From positions 5,369,774-5,433,773 of the forward strand of contig CM030936.1 of assembly GCA_018136815.1 (NCBI GenBank): a DNA stretch of 64,000 bases, given 5' to 3'. The DNA comes from Isochrysis galbana (Eukaryota; Haptophyta; Isochrysidales; Isochrysidaceae). The notes under the pieces are model-generated. The model had not been told where the DNA came from, ran no database searches, and saw nothing but the letters and a program-made list of their open reading frames with translations. The translations under genes and the position numbers were made by a program. Shown piece after piece: positions 21,466 to 32,654 of the stretch. Numbering within the stretch: the first letter of the stretch is position 1; the number at the start of each line of letters is the position of its first letter.

Positions 21466-22074
21466 GTGGTAGGCGCAACTATCGGCGGGGCTTCTACGGA
21501 GGTCCCCATGGCGGCAGCCGCGCTGGCAGTCCGCCGCAGGTCTGGGGCAATACCTCCAGAATGCAATGGCAGATATCGGTGTGGCCGCGGCTGTGGGCAG
21601 AGCTCGATGGTGTGCGCGCCTTTCATGAATGGTGCGGCGGCGGCGCCTGACGCCTTCCGCCATGGGAGGGCCCTCTCCCCTCCCTCTCCGATACGCCAAC
21701 GCGCCAGCGCTGGGCGAGCCCAAGGCGGGCCTGGCGGGAATATTCGCGGCCTCCCGAGCGCAGAGGCGGGGCAGGTCGACCCTACATTTGCGGGGGGCCG
21801 CAAGGGCGCGGCTGGGCCCGCACTCGTGACAGAAGAAGCCGCTCTCGGACGGCTGCTACGGGAGCCTTGCCGCAGCACGTGGGAGGATGTCCGAAAGTGG
21901 CAGAGAGAGTCTCGAATTGTGGCGCGATGGGAGGGAAAGCTGGCTGCGGCCCTCGAGTCATGTATGATGGCAATGATTCCGCGCTGTCAGCCTCGGGGAA
22001 TCTTCCTGCCTAGGGCCGTGGCGGTCGAGCGATTCTTCACTCCACGTAACCTCCAAAACGGAGCTAAGGATTAG
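21466..22074 (+). other. GC-rich ORF of uncertain status
   Basis: A 202-codon plus-strand frame ends in a protein-like stretch (TWEDVRKWQRESRIVARWEG and SCMMAMIPRCQPRG). A long frame also exists on the minus strand. The region may lie in the LTR of the element to its left. No family was recognised. From 22080 to 22575 I see no gene. Confidence 0.25.
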
Positions 22075-22575
22075 CCTCACGGTAAGCGACGTCACTCTCG
22101 CTCACGAGGAAGTTGGGACCTATGAAGCGGCTCACCTTGTGACCCAACATCGGGGCATGAGCGCCAGCATTTTTGCCGAATTTAACTGAACTTTCTTGTT
22201 GGCTTTCCAGCCTTGTGATCACTTCCTTCTTTTCTGTACATTGTTCATTTGTGCAATGCGTGCATGAACGCCCTCAGATGGTGCAATAAAATTCTGAAAA
22301 AGTATGAGTTCTACTCTATGTCATGTGTCCCCAAGGACTGCCGAGCCATTTCAGCTCAATGGTAACCGTTCGGTAGTGCGAATGTTTCAAAAACGGGCAC
22401 TCCTTCGCCGCGGGATGCGTTGTTTGGGGCCATTTGGGAGTTGGGAGGTTGGCTTCGCGAAAAAAGAAAAGAAGAGCCGCTGGGGTGCACATGTGCATCT
22501 GACAGGACTGCATAAGCCCTAGATATGCACCACAATGAATCTCTAACATGTGTTCAGGCAATGCAACACACATCC

Positions 22576-23280
22576 TCAATTCGTTAACACATGCCAGCCT
22601 CGCGGCACCCTCCGCTGCACACAGCTATTATACTCGGACATTTGAAGGTGATGCCACACTAGACTATCGTCTACTTCATAATACACGAGATAGTTGGCCT
22701 GATGCCCCGTTTCGTCGTCCACTTCATCAGAGTCGTGCAATTGCTCCTCCACCACACCCATGCACCACCCCGCCTCTTCAAAGTAGTACATGATGGCCCG
22801 CCCGGTGAGGTCCGCGTCGGCGGCCGGAGGGGTGAGCTCCGGAATGGAAGGAGCAGTGCTCACGTCACCGCCCTCCGTGGCCTCGGCCGTGCCCTCAGTC
22901 GAAGTCCCCGCGCCAGAAGCCGCCCTCGCCCCAGCCTCGGACATAGCCTCAGCCTCACTGCAAGGCGAACAGTTCTTGCACGCGTCCCTCGTCGGGTGAC
23001 AAGCCGCTGTGCACCTCTGCCCCACCGATTTGCATGGACATCCGCGCAGGCACTGACCGGCGCACGTGCATGAGCCGCTCGCACCCTTCTCGTGGTTCCT
23101 TGCGGCCGCTGTCCCACCGGTGTCGCCTTTGTACTTGAAGTTGGAGTGGCTCTTCTGCCCAGCACGCTTCTCCGTCTGCCTTTTGCGTTGCTTGGAGCGA
23201 TAGCGCTTGTACTCTACTGTGCGCTGCTTTAGCGAGCGCAGGGCACGCTGTGTTGCTCGCTGCAGCCCTGCGCATCGCTG
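22576..23280 (-). CDS. Cys-rich CXC-type plus Tudor-like protein, probably transposon-encoded
   Basis: The minus-strand frame is open from about 23300 to the stop at 22576. It has a basic helical segment (QRTVEYKRYRSKQRKRQTEK) and a dense Cys motif (GSCTCAGQCLRGCPCKSVG then QRCTAACHPTRDACKNC). The motif resembles CXC/tesmin-type DNA-binding repeats. After an acidic linker a small domain follows, GRAIMYYFEEAGWCMGVVEE and ANYLVYYEVDDSLVWHHL, like a Tudor/chromo barrel. No start codon was chosen: the N-terminus may lie upstream or be lost. This domain pair is reminiscent of transposon-encoded proteins in algal genomes, an inference from memory of the pattern. No transposase core is seen here. 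Confidence 0.5.
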   Translation of the reverse strand, partial: QRCAGLQRATQRALRSLKQRTVEYKRYRSKQRKRQTEKRAGQKSHSNFKYKGDTGGTAAARNHEKGASGSCTCAGQCLRGCPCKSVGQRCTAACHPTRDACKNCSPCSEAEAMSEAGARAASGAGTSTEGTAEATEGGDVSTAPSIPELTPPAADADLTGRAIMYYFEEAGWCMGVVEEQLHDSDEVDDETGHQANYLVYYEVDDSLVWHHLQMSEYNSCVQRRVPRGWHVLTN

Positions 23281-23319
23281 CGTCTGCCTCCTCCCACCCC
23301 CCGAAGACTTCGCGCGCGG

Positions 23320-23770
23320 GGGGGGGGAGGGGGGGGGGGGGCTCGCAAACCTGCGCCTACCACCTTAACACTAAACACAGAAGAAGAGAAGAGCGAGCGG
23401 CACAGGAGAGGGCGTTCGTCTCTCTGAGAGAAAGGAAGAAGGAGGCAAGCCGATGTGAAAGAGACGCCGTGCACAGAGTTCTCTCTCTCTCTCTCCCTCC
23501 CTCCCTCCCTCCCTCCCTCCCCCTCCCCCCCCCCCCCCCTCCCCCCCCCCCCCCCTCTCTCTCTCCCCTCCTCCCACCCACCCAACCCCCCACCCCACCC
23601 ACCCACTTGTAGCTCTCGCTTTTTCTCGGTGGCGCACTCTCTCTCGCTCTCTCCTCCTCCGCCTCCGCCGCCCCCCCTCCCCCTTCCGCCCCCTTCTCTT
23701 TCTCCTCATCTCTCCCTCTCCTCTCCCATCTCACGATCCCTCCCTCTCCTCTCTCTGGGATCCCTTCCTC
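23320..23770 (+). repeat. Pyrimidine-rich tract, 5' of the sulfotransferase
   Basis: Runs of CTCTC and CCCTCC at 23480-23770, plus a G-run at 23319-23340. It ends a few bases before the ATG at 23775. Confidence 0.8.
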
Positions 23771-23774
23771 TCGC

Positions 23775-24869
23775 GTGATGCTGCACGCCGCAGGCCACCA
23801 TCATCCCCCTCCCACCTCGCCAAAGCCAAAGCCTAGCCGCAGCCTCACTCATAACCCACCCCAGCTGGAGTTAGCAGAAGGCCCGAGCGCTCAGCCCGCG
23901 ATGCACGTCCTCCTCTTCCTTCACATCCCCAAGACAGGTGGCTCGAGCCTCACAACGTGGGCAAAAGGCAGCGGAGCTGTCGCCTTCCCCTATAGCTTCA
24001 GCCCTTGTTTCCTCTGTTGGCCGCAGCACGCGCACCTCTTTCAGAGGTTGTGCCACAGCGTCAACATGAGCAAGTGCAACAAGGTGAAGGGCTGGCCGCT
24101 CAAGCCCAGAGATTCTGTCTTTGTCGAATTTCACTCGTCGATGGCAATCAAATTCTGGGGGCACGTCGCCCCAAGGATCCGTGCGCTGCGTGCGTTGCAC
24201 GAGCCAAATGGTGGCTCGATCAAATCGATGGTGATGCTGAGAGAGCCGCGCTCCCTGATTGTCTCACACTACATGATGTGGCCACCGAGACTCCCGGCCA
24301 ACGGGACTCCCGGCATACCGAAGCTCAACGATACGACACTGACTCCAATCAACGATTGGCTTGCAGATGGGAATATGAGAGGGATTCAGACGTTCTGGCT
24401 TACGGTGCCGAGTTCTGATTACGTTGCTGCCACGCACTGGAATTCCTCCTCGCCGGAGGCTCCTGAATGCAGAGCGAAGGAGGCATTGCAGCGGCTGTGC
24501 ACTTTTAATTACGTCACGCATGTCTCATCGCTCAACATCTCATGGGTGCTGGACGCATTGCGTCTCCAGAAGGCATCCCGCCCCATGACAACGCACAGAG
24601 TACCATTTGGAAATCGAGTATTGTACCAAGGTGGCGCAAAGAGTGGCCTTTACCATAGACTCGAGCACGAACGGAGCCATGTGCGCGCCCGTGTAGCAAG
24701 CACCTGCAAGCGCTTGCACTTTGGGGTTGAAATGCCTGATGCCCAGCTCTCGAAAAAGAAGACGCGGCACTTGACAAAAATTCTCCGCTTGATTTCTTTG
24801 GTAGGTGGACACGCATTTATTAGAGCAGGCGGCGCTCTGCGACAACCGGCTTCCCTGGCAGACCAGTAG
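23775..24869 (+). CDS. Sulfotransferase family protein
   Basis: Transfers sulfate from PAPS to a glycan or similar acceptor, normally in the Golgi. The 5'-phosphosulfate-binding motif is FLHIPKTGGSSLTTW (about residues 48-62). The 3'-phosphate-binding motif is MLREPRSLIVSHY (about 154-166). Both sit at the usual spacing for the heparan-sulfate 2-O/uronyl sulfotransferase type. The family usually has an N-terminal signal anchor. Here residues 1-42 are Pro/His-rich without one, and a second ATG at 23901 starts at MHVLLFLHIPKTGG. The true N-terminus may therefore be shorter or formed by an upstream exon. Single exon, 364 residues from the first ATG. The substrate is unknown. Confidence 0.8.
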   Translation: MMLHAAGHHHPPPTSPKPKPSRSLTHNPPQLELAEGPSAQPAMHVLLFLHIPKTGGSSLTTWAKGSGAVAFPYSFSPCFLCWPQHAHLFQRLCHSVNMSKCNKVKGWPLKPRDSVFVEFHSSMAIKFWGHVAPRIRALRALHEPNGGSIKSMVMLREPRSLIVSHYMMWPPRLPANGTPGIPKLNDTTLTPINDWLADGNMRGIQTFWLTVPSSDYVAATHWNSSSPEAPECRAKEALQRLCTFNYVTHVSSLNISWVLDALRLQKASRPMTTHRVPFGNRVLYQGGAKSGLYHRLEHERSHVRARVASTCKRLHFGVEMPDAQLSKKKTRHLTKILRLISLVGGHAFIRAGGALRQPASLADQ

Positions 24870-24989
24870 ATATAGTAATTCAGCCTCGAACTGCACACTG
24901 GGCTGACACCCTGCTGCTGAAACGATTATGTCAAATACAAACGCGTAACGCTGTCTCCGGTGGTACTGGCCCATATGAGCAGCTCCGAG

Positions 24990-25390
24990 TCTGCAAGTGC
25001 CCGGGTCATTTATGGGTCACCGAAAGATGAAGCTCCTGATGAACAGAGAACCCAGGCTGAAATCCACACCACCCCACAAGACCCCACAAAAGAGGGGTCC
25101 AGCCGAAATCAGCGCCAGCGCACGAGACCTCCAAAGAAAAAAGGTGGCTCAAATGTGGGCCAAAAGTTACTTGCTGCCTCTACCCCCGGCCCACAGGCCT
25201 ACCCAGCCCAGTGCTCTGGTCCGCTGGCCGCTGGGCCACCGGACCACTGTCCATTCTAGGGACATATATTTCAAACGGTTTTATACTTTTGCCTCCCGCG
25301 GCCCCTCCACTCCTGCACTGAGAGCTCGTAGGAGTCCCAGACCAGCTCCCACCCAGGTCCCTCCCTTCTATTTCCAGAAGCCTCTCCCCC
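24990..25390. other. No gene seen
   Basis: Spacer between the sulfotransferase and the gag-like remnant. ORFs here have no motif. Confidence 0.4.
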
Positions 25391-25393
25391 GCA

Positions 25394-25970
25394 TCAGGTT
25401 GCGTCTTGCTGCAGCCAGCCGCGCCCTGCCGCATCCCGCCGCCCCAGCCCTGCCCCCGCCTGCTGCGCTGTGAAGAAGACGCGGCAGTGCCATTCTTGGC
25501 CGGACCGTGAGACAGGATTTTGGAGAACTTGGTGGATGTGCTCGAAGTGAGGCGAGTCTCGATAGAGCGAGGCGACTTGGAAAGCCTCATAGTCCAAGAG
25601 GTTCATCCACTCAGCATTGATGATGTCACGCTCGCCCTCCGGGGCATACCCTGGGTCTGGTGGATGCTCTAGCCTTGGTGTCGACATCGGCGGCGCGGCA
25701 CGAAGACCCATGGTTGACAGCGGCGGAGCGCTAGCGTCCTCACGGCGAGGCGTGAAGTGGGGTCTAGGCGTGAAGGGCACCGGTGGTGCGTGGAGATCCT
25801 CGGGATGCCCGTAGACGGGAGCGTGTCGAACATGCGATGACTACAGGCTCGTAGGCAGAGGGCCGTTCGACCGAGCCGGCAGCTGACGCGGCCGTAAAAG
25901 AGTCGTTGTTGGTTGCGGGCGGGAAAATGTCAGAGAGGTCATGGTAGGAGTAGTTGTCATTGTCTGCCAT
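25394..25970 (-). pseudogene. Retroelement gag-like ORF, frameshifted
   Basis: On the minus strand an ATG at 25970 opens MADNDNYSYHDLSDIFPPAT. Around 25780 a second frame continues (PRPHFTPRREDAS, then INAEWMNLLDYEAFQVASLY and HQVLQNPVSRSGQEWHCRVF). The order of a short acidic start, a Pro-rich linker and an ordered domain suits a gag protein. No zinc knuckle or enzymatic domain is visible. The region upstream on this strand (26000-26780, CT-rich, with no gene) could be its leader or LTR, but no duplicate was found. Confidence 0.4.
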
Positions 25971-26974
25971 CGAGCGCTTCGAGCGAGGAGGTAGACGGAG
26001 GTTCTGAGGATTGCGACGCGCGGCGTCGGAGAGTAGAGACGAGGCTAGCTAGCGTGCTAGTGGAAGAGAGAGAGACTGAGAATGAGAGCTTCTTAGGTCC
26101 AAGGTAGACACAAGGGTCTACAACGCGGGGACTCAAAAAGTTGCTGATCAACAGAGACACACAAACTAAACCAAACGGGGCGAAAACTAACCACACTTGG
26201 ACGGACGACCGAACGTCGGCACCAAGGCAACTTAGCAGCGCACGGACATGCGACAGAGGGGACGGAACAACGAGGGCAAACCTCGCTGGGGGAGCTGCGA
26301 CCGAGGTATAACAGAAGACGGACGACAATCGTGGAACGTTTGATGCCATCAAGCGAAAGTAGCCCTCTCTCTCTCCTTCCCCCGTTCTCTCCCCGAGTGT
26401 CTCCTTGAGTTTCCGGCCCCGTTTCATCCCTCTCTCTTCCCGCGTCTTTTCCCTTCCCGGTGTTTACTTTTGCCCCGTGAGTGTCCTCTCCCTTGTTCTT
26501 TGTTCTCGTCGCCAGCGCCACAGCTCGAGCGCTCCTGTGCCCTTCTGGTCTGCTCGTGCCCCCTGTGCTCGTCCCGCTCGTCTCCATGCCGTTCGAGACC
26601 GAACCCTCGGTCTCGCCTTCATCCGCGCGTGCCTCCCTCACCCGTGTCACCCCATCCTCCGCTCCCTCTTCCGTCTGTACTTCACATGTTACTACCATCC
26701 ACAGCCCATCCACACCATCACACACAGCAGCCACAGCCTCTCATCACTCCGCACAACCACAACAGGTTTTTTTCTAATATGAAAAGGAGAATTCTAATTT
26801 TAGCTTCAAAGCATGCCACACCGAACGGTAACTGAGTTTGACTACCACTATTGGCGCTCAGCTCAACAAAAGACTTGGGCACATGAGAGCTGCGCATGCC
26901 CGGCTGCTGCACTACCGCTGCGCGCGGGATTTGGTGTTCAAAATGATCACCACTCACGGAATTTATCTGTTCCT

Positions 26975-29900
26975 TCACTCCGCCGTCTCACTTAGCGCGA
27001 AAGCGACGCGCCACTGGTCGTCGCGCACACCAGCATACATTCTCTGAGGACTCGCTTGAGCGGCGATGCAAGAGCTTGCTGTCGCCGCCCGTGCGAGGTT
27101 CGCGGTGAACACATACTCGTGCAGAGTCCTCTCGTCAGAACGCCTTCCCGCGCCATGCAGCAATGTAGGGCTCAAGAGCGACCTCGCGGAATCACATAAG
27201 AGAACATCGCTACAATCATCCGCCTCGCATGCCGTTGAAACTTCTTCGGCGTCGGGCACTCGGCTCCGCACGCCCGCTCCGAGCTGTTGCGCAGTTCCAA
27301 GCGGGCTTGTGCAGAGCCCCGGTTGGTGCGGTGCCCCAAGTAGAGCGCGGACGAGGTTGCCTTGCCCGGGAAGTCGTTCGTGCAAAACGGTCACAGAGGC
27401 AAGCAACGCCTCAAGATCCGCTAACCTCATGCAAAAGTCATCGATAGCGGTGAGAGCTACGGAGTCGCCGTAAGTAAGGCCGTCCTCAAAGCGAGGTGTA
27501 CAGACCGGGCCGTCGACACCGAGCAAGTGCACTGCTGAATCCCAAAGTGATTGAATTAGATCATGCGATGCAGGCACAACCTTCGCATAGGGCGACTCGT
27601 CTAGGGCTATGAGCAATTCCAAGATAGAGCCTAGGGTCAGCTGAGCAAGGAGCAACCCAGGATCTACGTCGGCATCGAGCTCTTCAAGGGTGATGTGCGC
27701 CTCGCGGGCTGGGTCGAATAATGGTCGCTGACTTGCTGCGGGCAGCGCAGTAGTGCTCGACCATAGCTGTAGCCACAACTCACTGCATGCTCCACCCTTA
27801 CCGTCACGGAAGTCGCCATCTCGAACATGCCGCGTCCCATCACTAGCATCGCTGCCATCCAAAAGGGAGCGCCATCGTACAAAGTCTTCCAAGACGGCGC
27901 CCGGGTTGGCCGCCTTGAAGGCTTGCATATCGCTCTTAAGCTGCGCCGACTGCAGCCGGGAGGGACCGTACCTAGGTAAGCTACCGCTGACCGACAGGGA
28001 AGGTCCTGGGGTTGACCTAGTTGAGCTCTCCGTAAGAGAGGCCATTGGAGATGACATGCTAGAGGATGTGTCAGCCGCACAAGCAGTCAATGTACCGACA
28101 TCTTGCGTCCAAGGCTCCCACAATAGAAGGCCACTGACTTGCCCTAGAAACCCAGATAGTGGCCGCCGCCGGCCCTCACCAGACGATCTTAACGCAGGCG
28201 AGCATGTGGCGCCAACGGGACTGCTTGGGGTGCTGACGGTGCTATCCAAACGGGCCTCGTCGTGCGCGTAGCCGTCACGGAAAGAGAGCGAGGCCACTTC
28301 AATTTGTCCTTGCTGTGAGTCACTTAGCTGCCCGGACATTCCTTCGTTGCCTGCGGTCTCCTCGGGAAAAAGATCGCCTTCGAGCTCCTCGCACTCCTGG
28401 AATATGGTGTCCTCCTCGCCATCCTCCGAGCGTGACGGGCTGGTTTTACACTCCTTGGCTTCCTTGGCTGGCGACGTGGACAAGATCGGGCTCGCATCGC
28501 GTTCATCGTACTGGGATTTGTGCGGTGAGCATGGCCTAGTAGCCGGTGTGCAGGGTAGCAGCGATGACGGGATCGGCAAAGACCGGTCTCCTGCCTGCCG
28601 CTGCACACCACCCACAGCTGAGCGCTCGAGCGCCGACTCGCGTATACAGTAGTTGAGTAGCACGAGCTTTTGCTGTACGCTAGCGCCTCCGGCCTCATTG
28701 GGCGTCGACACCGGAAGATAAGGCAGCACCGAGCGACGCTCCCAACTATCGCGGGCTTCGTCGATAAGCATACACCAAGCTCGGAGCAGCAATGCTGCAG
28801 CATGAGGCAGCTTTGGTCCATCCTTCGCCCGAGCCGCGGCATGGGTGCCGAGGCAAGCGGCGCCCAGCCTGCAAAGTAGAGAATGAGGCAGGAACGGCGC
28901 CCCAACAAATGTACGCACGCTGCAATGGGCCATCTCGCCGCTTGAACGACCGGGAGCGTTTTGGGAGAAGTCATCATCTGTCAGGCCCTCGCCGCCACGC
29001 CTGGTAATCGCGTCCCGCTTTAAGACGTGCTGTAGTGAGGATGCCGCGTATGCAACGGTCCCATCCGATGGTCTTCCTCCATTTGCGTGCAAGTCAATCC
29101 GAGTGATCAGTTCACGCACGCTCAAGAGAGGCGGCGATTGGCGCTGATCCCCTGCCCCGCGGAAGACGTCGGTTGTGTTCTCGGTGTCGACAAGGCGTCC
29201 TGGCACTTCTATCGAGCTCCCTCCCTCACCTCGAGGGCCCTCACCAAGCACAATTCTGCCAGCCCTGCCTGCCTTGGGAGTGTTGTCTTCTTCCATCGCC
29301 CTGTGCAGAAGTGCCATCGCCTCAGCTGAGCCGCGCAACATCCACCGGACCGCTGCTGCAGCACCAGCTGCGTGTTTTCCGAAGAGAATCTCGCGATGGT
29401 GTGCTTTCTCCTCTGTGCTCAATGGCATGCGGCGCAGCCGCCATGTGTGTGCATCGGTTGGCAAGAGGGGGGGTGGGAGGGCTGGAAAAGGCTGAGGAAC
29501 TCCTTGTTTGTCCCCACTCCGACCCGGGTGCTCACTGTTGGTAACAGTGCCAGCGAGCCTCCTAGACCACCCGCGCGGAGGAGGTAGCTCGAATCTCCAC
29601 TCACACGCCAAAGCAAATCCATCCAACCCCATGCCGCAACCCACGAGGTATTTGTCGTCAGCCACCCGAGGGATCCACCCCGTGTTTTGATGCCTGGCAC
29701 TCCTACGACCACTAGCTCTCGTCTCAGTCCCCCAGGCCGTCAGTGGGATAGAAACGCCGACCATGAGTTGTACATCAGCATCAACACTTGCAAGTCCCTG
29801 CTCGATGGTCCGGGTCCTATGGTAGTGAAGGGCCCTGCCATGCCATTGATCAAGCACAAGCGTTAGTCGCACTGCCACAGAGATCGGCTCTTTCGTGCTC

Positions 29901-30556
29901 ACTGTGCCTCCTGCCGCCACCTTTGCGCAGAACAGATGGAAGAGGGCAAATAGAGCATTCTTGCCACGCAAGACAGGGGGCACGGGGTTGTAGCTCTTGA
30001 CATCGAAGCGAAAGGTGGCCGTGGACGCGGCCGCCCTCAAGCCGCCCCACAAACTCCCACCTGCACATGGCTGGAAGAGCATAGCGCGACCGCAGACGCC
30101 CGTAGAGACCGATTCGTGCAGCACAAAAAGAGGAGCTGCGCAGTCGCAGGCGCCAGCGGCCGTGCAGAGTGCGCTCTGCAGCGCCGCCATCTCGGATGCA
30201 TCGAGGGACGCCTGCGGCTCAGACGGTGTGAGGAGAACGAGTGCCTTCACCCCATACCAGCGGTGCAGTCTATCAGGCAGCGCGATGGAGAAGGCATCGG
30301 AGCGGAGCGAGCGCTGCGGGTGGAGCAGCTCTTCGCATATCACCGGCTGCCGCCCGCTCCACGTGGCCGTGTCGCCGCATGAGAGCGAGCCGTGGCACGA
30401 GAGGATGCAGCAGACCGTACGCGTCACGCCACCGCCGCCCAGCTGTGCGATGAGTGAGAGAGGCGCGGGTGGCGCGCGACCGGCCGCCGAAGCGGCGGCC
30501 CACTCGCGCAGATGAAGTTCCACAGCGCCGACCAGCTGTTCCCACGGCGTCGCCAC
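26975..30556 (-). CDS. RAB3GAP1: RAB3GAP1: Rab3 GTPase-activating protein catalytic subunit
   Basis: Catalytic subunit of the heterodimer that, in animals, stimulates GTP hydrolysis by Rab3 and acts as exchange factor for Rab18 at the ER, linking it to secretion, lipid droplets and autophagy. A single uninterrupted frame of 1193 residues (animal proteins are about 980). The diagnostic block MQAFKAANPGAVLEDFVRW lies near residue 870, followed by a LWSSTTALPAASQRPLFDP stretch that also fits the family. The C-terminus SPQRMYAGVRDDQWRVAFAL is typical too. N-terminal and middle parts are divergent, with Ser/Pro-rich inserts around residues 430-490 and 680-860. The length of the intronless frame and conservation at both ends argue for a functional gene. 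The start at 30556 (MATPWEQLVGAVELHL) is chosen because a helix begins there. Confidence 0.9.
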   Translation of the reverse strand: MATPWEQLVGAVELHLREWAAASAAGRAPPAPLSLIAQLGGGGVTRTVCCILSCHGSLSCGDTATWSGRQPVICEELLHPQRSLRSDAFSIALPDRLHRWYGVKALVLLTPSEPQASLDASEMAALQSALCTAAGACDCAAPLFVLHESVSTGVCGRAMLFQPCAGGSLWGGLRAAASTATFRFDVKSYNPVPPVLRGKNALFALFHLFCAKVAAGGTVSTKEPISVAVRLTLVLDQWHGRALHYHRTRTIEQGLASVDADVQLMVGVSIPLTAWGTETRASGRRSARHQNTGWIPRVADDKYLVGCGMGLDGFALACEWRFELPPPRGWSRRLAGTVTNSEHPGRSGDKQGVPQPFPALPPPLLPTDAHTWRLRRMPLSTEEKAHHREILFGKHAAGAAAAVRWMLRGSAEAMALLHRAMEEDNTPKAGRAGRIVLGEGPRGEGGSSIEVPGRLVDTENTTDVFRGAGDQRQSPPLLSVRELITRIDLHANGGRPSDGTVAYAASSLQHVLKRDAITRRGGEGLTDDDFSQNAPGRSSGEMAHCSVRTFVGAPFLPHSLLCRLGAACLGTHAAARAKDGPKLPHAAALLLRAWCMLIDEARDSWERRSVLPYLPVSTPNEAGGASVQQKLVLLNYCIRESALERSAVGGVQRQAGDRSLPIPSSLLPCTPATRPCSPHKSQYDERDASPILSTSPAKEAKECKTSPSRSEDGEEDTIFQECEELEGDLFPEETAGNEGMSGQLSDSQQGQIEVASLSFRDGYAHDEARLDSTVSTPSSPVGATCSPALRSSGEGRRRPLSGFLGQVSGLLLWEPWTQDVGTLTACAADTSSSMSSPMASLTESSTRSTPGPSLSVSGSLPRYGPSRLQSAQLKSDMQAFKAANPGAVLEDFVRWRSLLDGSDASDGTRHVRDGDFRDGKGGACSELWLQLWSSTTALPAASQRPLFDPAREAHITLEELDADVDPGLLLAQLTLGSILELLIALDESPYAKVVPASHDLIQSLWDSAVHLLGVDGPVCTPRFEDGLTYGDSVALTAIDDFCMRLADLEALLASVTVLHERLPGQGNLVRALLGAPHQPGLCTSPLGTAQQLGAGVRSRVPDAEEVSTACEADDCSDVLLCDSARSLLSPTLLHGAGRRSDERTLHEYVFTANLARAATASSCIAAQASPQRMYAGVRDDQWRVAFALSETAE

Positions 30557-30794
30557 GCTGAAAATCCTGGATCTCGAAAGGTTCTTCCTCCCCCTCCGCC
30601 GCCGCCGCCATCGCCGCGCGCCGCGCCGGTTCGTTCACGGCAAGTCATTCAACCAAATGTTAGAAACACCTAATAGCGATGACGGGTGTCCGAGGCCCCC
30701 CAAGAAGTTCAAGGCAACCGTGAAGACGTGCATCCCGAGCCCAGAGGTGGCACACCGTGAGTAAGAGCATGCCTTTCGCAAAGGTACAAACAAA

Positions 30795-31385
30795 CAAATC
30801 TAACTGAGCATTAGTACCACTACTCTCACTAGCCCGGTACTAACACGACAGCCCTCAGCGCACCTGCCCGTACACCTTGGCGCGTGCTGTTGTCACAGAT
30901 ACATACACCTATGCACCCCTCCAAATCTCCCCCCTCGCATGCCCCCGGCTCCCATTCTAACTCCCCACAAGTTAAAATGAGGGAAACCCATTGAGGCGGA
31001 CCGACCTACGTCGGGCGACTCTCCGGGAAAAAGCACCGGGGGGGGGGGGGAGGAACCTCTCGTCAAAGAAGAAGAACGGCCCTTACCAGCTCACGCCGCG
31101 AGCGGTTCTCGAGAAATAAGCAACTGCGCCCCGAAGATACCTGCCACAGGTGTATCCCAACACGTCTTGAGCCGCTCCCTTCCCATCTCCCTCCTGTCGC
31201 CAGCCGCCCCCCTCCGCCCGTTTGCTAATGCAAACGGGTCTCGTTTCCCACCACACTCCATCGGGGGGGTGCAAATCCCCCCCTCTCCCTCGTTCCATTC
31301 TCTTCCGCCCCGGTCCCTGCGGCGCGTCGCCATGCGGCGCGCCACGGTCTGCTCTCAGAGGTCCTTCAGGGGCGCCCAGAGGGCC
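30795..31385 (+). repeat. Long dispersed repeat R1, copy 1
   Basis: Nearly identical to 37530-38115. Landmarks are TCTAACTGAGCATTAGTACC at the left edge, the ACACCTTGGCGCGTGCTGTTG block, AGTTAAAATGAGGGAAACCC, a G10-13 run, and AGAGGTCCTTCAGGGGCGCC near the right edge. The copies part after GAGGGCCAGCAGG. No protein or terminal repeat is clear. Contains GTTAAAATGAGGGAAACCC, which resembles the splice of a leader onto an element. Confidence 0.85.
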
Positions 31386-31780
31386 AGCAGGCCTACCCTT
31401 GACCCCCCACCCTGCTCGCAAAGCTCTAGGCTCTGCATGGCCACCATCTCCAGGCCATTCTTCGGCCGATCGCGGGCGATCGGACGTCGCGGAAGCTCCG
31501 CGTTTCTAATAGTGATGCGCCCCACAATCACCATTCCGATTCCCTCCCGTGAGCGCCCGCCTCAATCTCCCAAAATAGCCCGCCACGCGCGGGGGAAGGG
31601 AGAGGGGTCCCTCACCGACGCCATTGTCCTTCGTGGGGCGGGAGGGGGTCGTTCGGAGGGGGGAGGCGGCTGGCGGGGCAGGTAGGGGGGGACCCTAAGG
31701 AATCCTTGGACACCCAGGGGAGGTGGGAAATAGTGGTTAAAATGAGTGAGTGACCGGGCTATCACCAGGCCAACAAAAAT

Positions 31781-31818
31781 GATCTAACACCTCTGGAGCT
31801 GGAGCGAGGTGTTAGATC
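31781..31818. repeat. Perfect 13-bp stem hairpin
   Basis: GATCTAACACCTC (31781-31793) and its complement GAGGTGTTAGATC (31806-31818). A further half-copy follows directly. Probably a MITE remnant; no target-site duplication was found. From 31880 to 32650 I see no gene, only short CATATGA/GTATGA repeats near 32070-32150. Confidence 0.7.
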
Positions 31819-32654
31819 AGATCTAACACCTCTGGATTCTGGTATTAGATCATGCTTGTCGAACACTAACACCAGGTAACTATTAGATCACAGTCCCTGA
31901 GTGGGGGCGGCGCCCGGTGGAGACGCTCTAGGGGTGTTGCCGTGGGAGCTTGAAATCGTCAAATGGTCAGTCAGTCATTCAGCACCATCCGTTTCTAAGT
32001 ATTGAGTATGAGTAAGAAGATTTTTATCATAATGGCGGGGTTATTTATAAGTGTAGATGCTTGGAGTGAGTATCATATGATATCAGATGTATGACGTCAT
32101 ACTCAGTTCCATGGCGCAAGTGTCATATGACAGTATGACAGTATGACGGAACAATCAGCAACCAGGGCGAGGCCCACACATTTGAGGGGTGAGTGGTCGA
32201 GAGAATTCCAAAGGGCAATTTGGGCATGTGGAGGTCGAGGACGGTCGAGATTGAGCGATGCGAGCGTTCGGATTTGGATTTGGATATCGACTCACGACTA
32301 GCGACTAGCGGGTAGCGGGTAGCGGGGGTACCATGATGTTCGAGTAGTACTCGCGAGTAGAGCGCGTGGGGCAGTCGTAGGCAGGTCGGCAGGTCCATAC
32401 CGAGTAGAGACGAGGGCTATGTGTAGCATGGTCTTAGCGACGCAACGAGGGGACGAGATTGGAGGATCGGAGGACACCTAATTAAGGGTACACCCAGGCA
32501 CAAGGGGACTATGACTATGAGTCCCTTCTACTACAAAACTCCTGACAAGTACTTTACCGTAGAGTACCAGAAAGAGAGAGTCTTGTGGGGTCCTGGAGAC
32601 ATCTCTCTCGGCGCTTCTTCTTCTGCTCTCTCTCTTCCAAGTACCTCCGCGGTA

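Noticed and set aside
20830-21723. 298-codon minus-strand ORF as a single host protein
   Set aside because: It spans a primer-binding-site-like sequence and a probable LTR edge. Only its last part (from 20904) reads as gag.
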